Under the pieces are notes generated by a model, which did no database searches, was not told the origin of the DNA, and was given only the letters and a program-made list of their open reading frames with translations. DNA of 31,974 nt from an uncultured Lachnospiraceae bacterium. Its GTDB lineage: Bacteria; Bacillota; Clostridia; Lachnospirales; Lachnospiraceae. The position numbers and the translations under genes were made by a program. Shown here piece by piece: positions 1-8,096 of this stretch. Within the stretch, counting starts at the first letter, position 1; every line of letters begins with the position of its first letter. The stretch spans positions 1 to 31,974 of the forward strand of contig CAJUFN010000023.1 in the NCBI GenBank assembly GCA_910585545.1, read 5' to 3'.

Positions 1-60
1 TGTACATTTTTATATAATATTTTTTGTACATTAGGTCTTGACATTTTATATTCACAACTC

Positions 61-356
61 TTTCGCCCACTTCCTGGGCAATTTTTCTTCTTCTCCTACT
101 TTTCCGCCCACTTCCTGGGCAATTTTTCTTCTTCTCCTACTTTTCCGCCCACTTCCTGGGCATTTTTTCTTCTTCCCCTACTCTTTCGTCCACTTCCTGG
201 GCAACTTTTCTTCTTTCTAAACTTTTCTGCCCAGCTCTTGGGCAATTTCTCTTTTTTCACTACTCTTTCGCCCAACTCTTGGGCGAACTTTCTTCTTCCC
301 TGACTCTTTCGCCCAACTCTCGGGCAAATTTCTTCTTTTCCTCTCCTTTTTGCCCA
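61..356. repeat. 41-nt tandem repeat of small hairpins
   Basis: Seven full units and a decayed eighth. The GCCCA-type element starts at 65, 106, 147, 188, 229, 270, 311 and 352, an exact 41-nt step each time. Each unit has a short inverted repeat (units 1-3 GCCCACTTCCTGGGC, unit 6 GCCCAACTCTTGGGC) followed by a pyrimidine-rich spacer. Unit 4 turns one pair into a wobble, and units 5-6 gain a sixth pair. Unit 7 has one mismatch and unit 8 has lost the right arm. Because 41 is not a multiple of 3, the reading frame rotates at each unit, so a coding role is unlikely. It lies just downstream of the GH110 gene. Positions 1-60 hold two TGTACA palindromes (1-6, 25-30) around AT-rich sequence and no gene that I can support. 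Function is unknown. Confidence 0.9.
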
Positions 357-399
357 ACATCCAGAAACAAGTAATTTCTATTTCCTTCTCCCAATACAC

Positions 400-431
400 A
401 AGAAAGCGATGACCTAAATCACCGCTTTCTT
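400..431 (-). terminator. terminator-like hairpin after the GH110 gene
   Basis: The arms AAGAAAGCG (400-408) and CGCTTTCTT (423-431) are a perfect 9-bp inverted repeat, with a further TGA/TCA pairing inside. It lies 35 nt beyond the stop codon of the minus-strand GH110 gene. The T-run is weak on the minus strand and somewhat better on the plus strand, so it may act in either direction. Confidence 0.6.
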
Positions 432-465
432 TTCTTATTCGCATATTTCTATTCAATTATATATC

Positions 466-3400
466 TTATGCGTTTGTTCTTTTTCTCCAAACTATGATTG
501 CTGCAAGTACTGCCATAAGTCCTGCTGCTGCAGAGATTGCTGTGTTTGCTGCATCGCCTGTCTTCGCTGCTGACTTGCCTGTTGTATTGCTTGTAGTCTT
601 TCCTGTCGTTTGCTTTCCGTTATCGGAAGCTACTTTGTTGTCTGATTCATTAGAACCATTTTTATTCGTATCATCCGATGTATCCGCTGAGCCTTTTTCA
701 TCGCCGCTTGTCTTTAATGCTTCTACTGCTGCATTCAGCGCTTCTACTGCCACGTCTACTTCTTCCTGGTCTGCCGTATCATCTTCGTATACAGCAATTG
801 CTGCTGCAAGCGCTGCTTTTACTGCTTTCGCAGATGTATCACTGTATGCGCTAAGGTCTATTGCTTTCACAGCTGTGATTAAATCTTTTAACGCTTCTTT
901 GTTCGGCACTTCTCTCAGTCCAAAGATTGCCTGAAGCAATGCACCGTATGCTGCGTTGATTTCTCCCTGTGTCACATCATCTCTGCCGTATACTTCTTTT
1001 GCACTTGCAAGGGAAGTACGAAGATCTTCCACAGAGAGGTATTTATCTGCTTCTTCCAGATAGCCTTCTCCTTCGGCAATCAGAGCCGCTAATTTTGTTT
1101 TGTCAACTGGACGGCGTTTCAGTCCGGCCTGTGCTTTCTCTAATTCTTTGAGTGCATTGTCGATATCGACTTTCAGTGCATTTTCTCCGTCTGCAAATAC
1201 TTCTTCCGCAAGTTTGAGGGCTGCTTCTAATACTTTTACACTTTCCTCTGTGTAAAGGTCTTTATTTAGTTTGCTTAAGACCTCATACAGTTGCTCCAAC
1301 TCACTCGTGCTTCCGCCGATGAATCCTAACATGTGTACCTTTGCAAGGAGTGCCTCGTATGCTTCGTCCACTTCTTCCTGGGTTGCCGTCACATCTGCGC
1401 TCACCCTCTCTGCCTCTGCAAGAACTGCTTCAAATGCATTCTTTACAGCCGGTACTAACAACTGATATTCTTCGTTGCTCTTTTGTCCCTGAGCATATTC
1501 GATCAACGCATCCAAATCAGATTTGTCAGACTCTACCGGTTCTGGTTCTTCTTCCCCAAAGGAAGTAAAGAATTTTGCATCTGCCCAGTCAGCATGATCG
1601 TTTCCATCATTTTCTACCATATATGCATTCAATTGGAGAACTTTTGCATCCGCCGGAATCTCAATTACTGCTTTTTGCATTGCACTGTTGCTTGTCATGG
1701 TATCTGTGCTAAACAGGATTTCGCCGTCGATAAGAACCTTAAACTGTACGGTTCCTCTTCCGCCCTGGCTTGCATCAACACCAACATAAGTCTCAAATCT
1801 TGTATATCCTTTTTCTTCCAGATTGTAATATACATCAGAATTTGCATGTGCACCGATACCTTTGTCAAATTTTACAACTGCACCATTTTCATCTTTCAGA
1901 GTAATCGGAATTCCGTCTACTTCTGCATCTTTCTGTAAAGAGCCCCATCCTGTTGTGGAATTTGCTTCCCAATCAAGATCAGATAAATAGATTATGCCTG
2001 CACCCTCCAGTGCAAATACATATTCTTTCGTATCTTTTCCATCCGGTGAAGTCACCTTTACTACAACAGTATTAGCACCTTCTTTTAATTTCAAGGTCGC
2101 TTCTACATTTCCTTCACCCTTTGCCTGTCTCTTTCCATTTACCGTGATTTCCACTTTTGCATCAGCTTCTTCTGCTATTGCTGCCACAGAAGCTTTCGAA
2201 CTCGTTGCAAGTCCACTGTATTCCATCACATCTGCTGCAAATCTGTTATTGAGTTTTACCGTTTCGCCAAATGTAATGCTTTCCATATTTGCATTTGCCG
2301 CATTTGGAACTTTGATATTAAGCGTATAACGCGTAGGTGCTGAGGATGTTTCTGCCGTTATCATGATTACCACTTTATTAGAACCAGGAACCAACTCTAC
2401 GACACCATCTTTTACTGCTTTTCCATTGGCGCTAATCACCACAGATGCATTTTCAGATACTGCATTTGCCGCAATCGCTGCTCTTTCATTTTCTGTGTTG
2501 TAAATATAATTGAATATACCATTTGTCAATGCAATATTATTTCCGTCTACACTTAAGTTAGCAAGTGTACTGCGGTTATCGCCGGTACGGCTAATCACAA
2601 AACGATATGTGATCTGTGTCACGCCATCTTCTGCCGTTACGACTGCTTCAATCGTATTACGTCCGCTTACCAGCGCAACAGTTCCTTCCGTCCCATCTAA
2701 TTTCTTGCCATTTGCAATGACCTCTACCGTTGCCTTTGTATCTTCTGCCACGAAGTTTACATTTGCCTCTTTTGCTCGTACAGATGTAGTTGTATGATAA
2801 TATTTTGTCCTTTTGTTAAACGCATCAAATGCACTGTCAAAGCCTTTTACTTCTGCTATGCTCAAGTATGCATTTGCAGATTTCACATCGCCTGCGCCGC
2901 CATCTGCGCCTTCGCCGGTTATTTGTACTGCATCAGACCAGAAAATATTTCCTACAATATTAACCCCTGCTACCGGAATAATCGCAGCTTTTACGAATTT
3001 ATCTTTCAGAGTTTTGGTTGCAAGGAATTCTTCATCCACGATACCTTCGATGACAGAATATGCTCCATCTTCCCTATCGCTTGCTGCCCATTTTACAATC
3101 GCGCTTTCTGCTTCTTCCAATGCATATACTGCGCTAAGTTTATTTGCTTCCTCTGTATATGTCACCTGAATGTCTGAAACGTTCGGCAGATTACCTAATG
3201 CCATACGTGTCAACGGTATGGATTCACCGTTTACCGTCAACTCGGAATAGGTAGCCTTTGCATCATTGCCGCTTCTTTCATCTGTCAAAGTTGCGATTGC
3301 TACTTTAAACTCTTCTCCGAGGAATGCGCCGTCACAGCTTCCTACTGTTACATATTCACTGCCATCTAAGCTATAGAAAGCAGTTATCGTATTGTTTTCT

Positions 3401-6267
3401 TTTCTTAGCTTCAGATATACAACCTGATCATCAACTGTAGGACCTGCTGATTCGCTTCCGCCAAGCCATGTCTCATTCGCTCTTTGTCCCACTTCTCTTA
3501 CAAGTGCAATTCTTCTTGTAGAACCGCCTCTGTGTTTTCGCTCAACAGATACATAATTGTCTGCATCTTTGTAGAAATAGAATCCCATCGCAGCCCAGCT
3601 GCCTTCTGTTCTTCCATCTACTCTAATGGTTGCTTCCACGACATCGCCGGACATATCTACGTCACCAACGATAACATTCTTCGGAACCTGTTCCTGATAC
3701 AAACCGCCGTTTGTAAACTGCATCTCGATCGCATCATCCTTAAGAACATAACGTTCGCCTGTATCGTATTCTACATTAAAGTTCTCAGCAAGTACGGTTG
3801 CCGCCTTACTGATCACAAGCAGCTTTCTTGATTCCAGACCGTTTACAGTTCTCGCGATCACTTCAACGACTCCGCCATCTTTGGCTGTTAAAAGTCCTTC
3901 TTCGGAAATTTCTGCCGCCTCGCAAGCCTGTCCGGATACTGCATCCACAACAGACCATGCAATACTTGTATCTGCACCTGCTTGGGCAGTCACCTCTGCT
4001 TCATACTGAACCGTGTTATTTACATCTACCACTTCAGTCTCTGTCAGAATCTCAATATCTGACGGAAGCACACCAGCTTCACCTTCTACGGTAAAATCTA
4101 CGGTATTGCCTACATATTTACGTCCGCCAGCTACGGCATATGCTCTTACAGAAGCCTCTCCTGCGCCAACCGCTGTTACGACTCCGCCGGCAGAAACTTT
4201 CACGACAGACTCATCGCTGGATTCATAATATACCTTTCCAATCCTATCTGTCATATTGGAACCACTGTTGACTGTCATGATATCATCTTTCACAGTCACA
4301 TCGCCGTTTGTCATAGCGGTCAGGCTGCTTCCCGCATTGATACCGCCATCATAGGTATTGCCTTCCACCACTACGTTCTGACATCCGATAAAACGATATG
4401 CCTGTGTGGATAACGATGCTCCAGATGCATGTAACACAAGCGCTTCGGAACTTCCAACCGTAAGGTTTGTATTGAAACTTCTCGTAAGCAGTGTCACGTT
4501 CGGATCCTGACGGTAAATCTTATTATTTCTGAATGTCAGATTTTTGACGCTCTTCGCATCAAGAACTCTCTGATTTTCCATAAAGAAGATATTATCCTCG
4601 ATCGTCATGTTGGAATGCACCGTCTGTGTCGTAGAAACAGTCGGATTCGTAGGCTCTACATAAATCGCCTGTGCCCTTCCTCTGGAAAATACATTATTTC
4701 TGATGGTAACATCCTTCGTCGGTCCGGATTCATACCAGCCCTGTGCGTCATTGGAAATGTAGATGCTTGCCATCCCCATTCCGTCAAACTTATTGTTCTC
4801 GATCACTACCGGCTTTCTTGTCGTTACAAGAATTCCACGCGTAGGCGTTTCTTTGAAAATATTATTCTTAATGGATACTTCCGGCGTGTATGTAATGTTT
4901 TCTACTACATGCTGATTCACTGCAATCTCAGATGGAATTGCTTCATCAAACGTAAGAATGATATCCGTAAGACTTGAACTGCCTTCACCCATATCACCGC
5001 CTCTTCCGTCCGGTCCGTCTACTGCCACAACCGTTCTTACGGAATCTGCTACCGGAATCATATTTCCTTTGGTCATAAATTCCACCTGATCTCCCACGAA
5101 GAAGTTCGGGAATCCGGCAGTTTCATTATGCATATATCTTACTTTGATCTTATTGTCTGCAATCTTCTGAACTACCTGGTTAAACGTACCATGGATATTG
5201 ATTGGGTCGTCATGTGGATTAGAGAATGTACATCCGCTGATGTCAATCTTTCCTTTACATCCTGACATCTGGATAAAATCTGCATAACCTGCGGTTGTTC
5301 TTCCGCTGGAAGCAGGTGTCTCAAAATCTACATTATCTAATGTGATATTTTCGGAATGCTGACCTACCATACCAAATCCATGCAGGAAATGAATATCAAG
5401 GTTTTTCAGTTCTACATTTTTGCTCTTCCAGAAAAATGTACCTGCATGATCTCTGACGGTTGTACGCATCTGATAACAATACCCCTTCGTCACGCCCGGT
5501 GTGCTTCTATATGTGAATTTCAATCTATGATTCCCCATATCTTCGATAGAAGCTACGTTGGAAAATACCGGATTCCCACCGCGCCATGTCAGCCCTGCTA
5601 CGGTGTCAAACACCTGTGTGTAATTCATACTGTTTCTGGTTGTCCAATAACACTCTCCGCTATATGGACTCACATCACTAAGCCAGTTTATGGATGTGCC
5701 GTCAATCTGATAATTATAACACTCCGGTACATAAATCGTCGCTGTATTTCCTGTTACCTCTTCTACGGTAATATCAATCACCGTCGGCACCTGAAAGTCT
5801 ACGATATAATCTGTAAACAGTACGTTTTCACAATCAATTGCCGCAAATGTCATCATCTTACCATGGAACATAAACAAAGAGCCATTACCGTCTACTGTAA
5901 CATTGTCCATATCTTCTAATAAGATTCCGATTTTCTTATCTTTATAATTCTGATCCGCTCCTACCGTATTAGATATGTACAGTTCTCTCTCGGCCGCTTT
6001 ATCCGGATAAATGTCATAACGTCCTTCCGGGAACTCAATGACTACCGATTTTCCATCATCTGTTTGTTCTTTTGCCGCAGCTATCGCTTCCTGGATCGCC
6101 ACCGCACTGTCCGAAGCGCCTGTTGGGTCTGCGCCATAATCGGTCACGTCAATTGTGACTGCGCTCTTTTCCTTTTTGCCTGATGCATCACTTTGCATCG
6201 GTACCAGATTGGCGCTGATTAAAGAAACCACCAAAAGCAAAGGCAAAATTCTCTTTCTCACTTTCAT
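466..6267 (-). CDS. Wall-anchored GH110 alpha-1,3-galactosidase, multidomain
   Basis: 1933 aa. Signal peptide at 1-29, then a right-handed beta-helix of GH110 type at about 36-640. Family-typical segments are the GCKGKIDISGC run, HDDPINIHGT (352-361) and the DAQGWYESGP region near 507-516. Asp353/Asp354 match the Asp pair proposed as catalytic base in characterised GH110 enzymes. Glu382 is a possible acid, which is an inference. GH110 enzymes release terminal alpha-1,3-galactose from blood group B or linear alpha-Gal glycans. Then follow Ig-like domains (about 655-820), a concanavalin-like domain (825-1015), a mixed region, three cadherin-like sandwiches (1130-1420), an NPCBM/CBM51-like module (1425-1570), four FIVAR repeats (1585-1852), a Ser/Thr/Asn/Gly/Lys-rich linker, KTGD (1902-1905), a membrane helix and a basic tail. 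The start is supported by AAAGGAGG shortly before the ATG. B-antigen versus linear specificity cannot be read from the sequence. Confidence 0.9.
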   Translation of the reverse strand: MKVRKRILPLLLVVSLISANLVPMQSDASGKKEKSAVTIDVTDYGADPTGASDSAVAIQEAIAAAKEQTDDGKSVVIEFPEGRYDIYPDKAAERELYISNTVGADQNYKDKKIGILLEDMDNVTVDGNGSLFMFHGKMMTFAAIDCENVLFTDYIVDFQVPTVIDITVEEVTGNTATIYVPECYNYQIDGTSINWLSDVSPYSGECYWTTRNSMNYTQVFDTVAGLTWRGGNPVFSNVASIEDMGNHRLKFTYRSTPGVTKGYCYQMRTTVRDHAGTFFWKSKNVELKNLDIHFLHGFGMVGQHSENITLDNVDFETPASSGRTTAGYADFIQMSGCKGKIDISGCTFSNPHDDPINIHGTFNQVVQKIADNKIKVRYMHNETAGFPNFFVGDQVEFMTKGNMIPVADSVRTVVAVDGPDGRGGDMGEGSSSLTDIILTFDEAIPSEIAVNQHVVENITYTPEVSIKNNIFKETPTRGILVTTRKPVVIENNKFDGMGMASIYISNDAQGWYESGPTKDVTIRNNVFSRGRAQAIYVEPTNPTVSTTQTVHSNMTIEDNIFFMENQRVLDAKSVKNLTFRNNKIYRQDPNVTLLTRSFNTNLTVGSSEALVLHASGASLSTQAYRFIGCQNVVVEGNTYDGGINAGSSLTAMTNGDVTVKDDIMTVNSGSNMTDRIGKVYYESSDESVVKVSAGGVVTAVGAGEASVRAYAVAGGRKYVGNTVDFTVEGEAGVLPSDIEILTETEVVDVNNTVQYEAEVTAQAGADTSIAWSVVDAVSGQACEAAEISEEGLLTAKDGGVVEVIARTVNGLESRKLLVISKAATVLAENFNVEYDTGERYVLKDDAIEMQFTNGGLYQEQVPKNVIVGDVDMSGDVVEATIRVDGRTEGSWAAMGFYFYKDADNYVSVERKHRGGSTRRIALVREVGQRANETWLGGSESAGPTVDDQVVYLKLRKENNTITAFYSLDGSEYVTVGSCDGAFLGEEFKVAIATLTDERSGNDAKATYSELTVNGESIPLTRMALGNLPNVSDIQVTYTEEANKLSAVYALEEAESAIVKWAASDREDGAYSVIEGIVDEEFLATKTLKDKFVKAAIIPVAGVNIVGNIFWSDAVQITGEGADGGAGDVKSANAYLSIAEVKGFDSAFDAFNKRTKYYHTTTSVRAKEANVNFVAEDTKATVEVIANGKKLDGTEGTVALVSGRNTIEAVVTAEDGVTQITYRFVISRTGDNRSTLANLSVDGNNIALTNGIFNYIYNTENERAAIAANAVSENASVVISANGKAVKDGVVELVPGSNKVVIMITAETSSAPTRYTLNIKVPNAANANMESITFGETVKLNNRFAADVMEYSGLATSSKASVAAIAEEADAKVEITVNGKRQAKGEGNVEATLKLKEGANTVVVKVTSPDGKDTKEYVFALEGAGIIYLSDLDWEANSTTGWGSLQKDAEVDGIPITLKDENGAVVKFDKGIGAHANSDVYYNLEEKGYTRFETYVGVDASQGGRGTVQFKVLIDGEILFSTDTMTSNSAMQKAVIEIPADAKVLQLNAYMVENDGNDHADWADAKFFTSFGEEEPEPVESDKSDLDALIEYAQGQKSNEEYQLLVPAVKNAFEAVLAEAERVSADVTATQEEVDEAYEALLAKVHMLGFIGGSTSELEQLYEVLSKLNKDLYTEESVKVLEAALKLAEEVFADGENALKVDIDNALKELEKAQAGLKRRPVDKTKLAALIAEGEGYLEEADKYLSVEDLRTSLASAKEVYGRDDVTQGEINAAYGALLQAIFGLREVPNKEALKDLITAVKAIDLSAYSDTSAKAVKAALAAAIAVYEDDTADQEEVDVAVEALNAAVEALKTSGDEKGSADTSDDTNKNGSNESDNKVASDNGKQTTGKTTSNTTGKSAAKTGDAANTAISAAAGLMAVLAAIIVWRKRTNA

Positions 6268-6312
6268 CTTTTCCTCCTTTTTGTTGATTGATTAATTATA
6301 TAGTCTTTTTTT

Positions 6313-6340
6313 ATTATACTACTTTTCTGGAATTCCACAA
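6313..6340 (-). promoter_or_regulatory. Putative sigma-A promoter of the GH110 gene
   Basis: On the minus strand TTGTGG (6335-6340) is followed after 16 bp by a perfect TATAAT (6313-6318). It lies about 45 nt upstream of the GH110 start codon. The -35 box matches only three of six consensus bases, so a regulator may be needed. Confidence 0.5.
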
Positions 6341-6412
6341 ACATTTTCTATCATTTTTCACAAAAAGAAGAGTAATATTCAATAATTTCTTGTATTTTTC
6401 TCCAAAATAAAT

Positions 6413-7795
6413 TTATCCTTTTACTGATATTTTTTCCAGTGCTTTTTTAAACTGGAAGGTGAATAAAATTGCTGTAAACGATACTGCGAAAAAATCTGCA
6501 ATCGGTTCTGCCATATATACTGCACTTGTCTTATCTTGGCTAAAAATTACAGGTAAGATGTAAATCAACGGAATCAGCAGTACGAATTTACGCATAATCG
6601 CAACAACGATAGAGGCTGCAGCATTTCCTAGCGAGGTAAATGTCATCTGGCAGGCAAGCTGAATTCCAAATAAAAACATACATGCCATATAGATGCGCAG
6701 CGCCGGCTGTCCAAATTCAAGAAGCGCTGTGTCTGAGGTAAATAAGCCAACGAATATCTGAGGGAACAACATGACCACTCCCCAAAGTATAACGGCATAG
6801 CTAAGGCTTACTTTCAGCAAAAGTTTAAATGCATCTTTTACACGTTCGACGTTCGACGCACCATAATTATAACTGATGATTGGCTGCGCCCCCTGCCCCA
6901 GTCCCTGCAAAGGAAGCATGGCAAACTGCATGACACTTGTTAAGATCGTCATCGCCCCTACTGCAATATCGCCTCCGTATTTCAGCAAAGAAGAATTAAA
7001 ACATACCGAGATGACGCTTTCGCTGGACTGCATGATAAACGTCGCAAGACCAAGTGCAAGGCTTGGCAGGATAATATTTCCTTGCAATTTTAAGTCGCAC
7101 TTTTGTATCTTTAAGAATGATTTTTTTCCAAATAAAAATGACAATACCCATATGCAAGAAAGTGCCTGAGAAAGAATCGTTGCAAGAGCAGCGCCCTTTA
7201 CACCCATACCCAATCCGAAGATAAAAATGGGATCTAATATAATATTGGATACTGCGCCAATCAACACTGACAACATTCCTGTTTTCGCAAATCCTTGTGC
7301 GGTAATGAACATATTCATTCCTAACGTCAGCTGCACAAAAATCGTTCCAAGTGCGTATATATTCATATAGCTGACCGCATATTCAATCGTATTGCCGCTG
7401 GCACCAAATGCCAGCAAAAATCTTCGGTTCCCACACAGTAAAATTACTGTCAGAATCACCGAAATTATAATCTGCAATGTAAAGCAGTTTCCCAATGTCT
7501 TTTCTGCAGACTGGTTATCACCTTTTCCCATAAAAATAGACGCTCTGGGTGCGCCTCCATTACCTACCAATGCTGCAAACGCCGCCACGATCATAATCAG
7601 CGGCATACACACGCCTACACCTGTCAGCGCAAGTGCTCCTACATCTTTGATATGTCCGATATAAATCCTGTCTACAATATTATAAAGCATATTAATAATC
7701 TGCGCCGTTACCGTCGGAAGCGCAAGCTTTAGCAAAAGTTTCCCGATTGGCTCTTTTTCAAGAAAACTTTTTTCTGTATCCATGGCCTTTTGCAT
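6413..7795 (-). CDS. MATE family multidrug/sodium exporter
   Basis: 460 aa from the chosen start. The N-terminal segment LPTVTAQIINMLYNIVDRIY and about twelve hydrophobic helices in two similar halves are typical of MATE exporters, which expel cationic drugs or metabolites using a Na+ or H+ gradient at the cytoplasmic membrane. A second family-like segment, QGAQPIISYNYGA, opens the second half. The frame stays open nine codons further upstream to an ATG at 7822, but that site has only a weak AGAG. The ATG at 7795 has AAGGAG ten nt before it, so I chose it. A good promoter lies at 7874-7901. No strong terminator separates it from the GH110 gene, so some read-through is possible. The substrate is unknown. 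MATE genes are common in this family and need not relate to glycan use. Confidence 0.9.
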   Translation of the reverse strand: MQKAMDTEKSFLEKEPIGKLLLKLALPTVTAQIINMLYNIVDRIYIGHIKDVGALALTGVGVCMPLIMIVAAFAALVGNGGAPRASIFMGKGDNQSAEKTLGNCFTLQIIISVILTVILLCGNRRFLLAFGASGNTIEYAVSYMNIYALGTIFVQLTLGMNMFITAQGFAKTGMLSVLIGAVSNIILDPIFIFGLGMGVKGAALATILSQALSCIWVLSFLFGKKSFLKIQKCDLKLQGNIILPSLALGLATFIMQSSESVISVCFNSSLLKYGGDIAVGAMTILTSVMQFAMLPLQGLGQGAQPIISYNYGASNVERVKDAFKLLLKVSLSYAVILWGVVMLFPQIFVGLFTSDTALLEFGQPALRIYMACMFLFGIQLACQMTFTSLGNAAASIVVAIMRKFVLLIPLIYILPVIFSQDKTSAVYMAEPIADFFAVSFTAILFTFQFKKALEKISVKG

Positions 7796-7873
7796 TCTAT
7801 CTCGACTCCTTTCCTTCTCCATAGTTTCTCTATGTCTAATGAACTATTCTACCACCTTCCACGTACGATTTCC

Positions 7874-7901
7874 ACTATATTTCCACTTATCTTCCAGTCA
7901 A
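7874..7901 (-). promoter_or_regulatory. Putative sigma-A promoter of the MATE gene
   Basis: TTGACT (7896-7901) and TATAGT (7874-7879) on the minus strand are separated by 16 bp, each matching five of six consensus bases. The palindromic element at 7908-8068 ends just upstream of the -35 box. Confidence 0.65.
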
Positions 7902-7907
7902 ACAATA

Positions 7908-8068
7908 AAGAATGTGGCGGTCGCGTACGACAACTTCATTGTACGCCGCAGTGCGCATCCCGCGGTGCGTTTCATGATATAGGAAAGTACGAACTTTCCT
8001 ATATCATAAAAAAGAATATCCCTTGGAAAAATGCATGCCAAAAGCAGCCAATCCCACGGGACATTCTT
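7908..8068. mobile_element. 161-bp palindromic MITE-like element
   Basis: The ends form an 8-bp inverted repeat, AAGAATGT (7908-7915) and ACATTCTT (8061-8068). Inside are a GCGTAC/GTACGC hairpin (7923-7946), a small GCGCA/TGCGT hairpin (7953-7970), a perfect 15-bp stem with loop ACGA (7974-8007), and a long imperfect stem (8013-8022 with 8058-8067). The part at 7912-7972 is much richer in GC than its surroundings. No transposase and no obvious target duplication are present. It could be a non-autonomous mobile repeat, a REP-like element or a structured RNA. The structure is certain; the nature is inferred. Confidence 0.55.
8008..8067 (-). terminator. Rho-independent-type terminator after the phosphoesterase gene
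   Basis: Read on the minus strand, AGAATGTCCC (8067-8058) pairs with GGGATATTCT (8022-8013) through one G:T wobble and is followed by a run of six T (8013-8008). The loop can form further TTGG/CCAA pairs. It lies about 30 nt past the stop codon and forms one end of the palindromic element, so the element may supply this gene's terminator. Confidence 0.6.
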
Positions 8069-8096
8069 CTTTCTTATCTCTAAGTAATAACCTTAC

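Noticed and set aside
1..43. TGTACA pair around TATAAT-like sequence and a TTGACA at 38-43 as promoter or operator
   Set aside because: The boxes do not line up at 16-18 bp with a matching partner in either direction, and the neighbouring sequence is cut by the window edge.
61..356. CRISPR array
   Set aside because: Units join directly with no unique spacers, and no cas gene is nearby.
38..456. Short open frames on both strands across the 41-nt repeats
   Set aside because: Their translations only show the repeat read in three rotating frames. They lack ribosome-binding sites, and 41 is not a multiple of three.
7796..7822. Upstream ATG (7822) of the MATE gene
   Set aside because: Weak ribosome-binding site, whereas AAGGAG lies before the ATG at 7795 and gives the usual N-terminus.
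7782..8083. Plus-strand open frames running through the palindromic element
   Set aside because: They read through several hairpins and a MATE leader, with no ribosome-binding site or recognisable protein.
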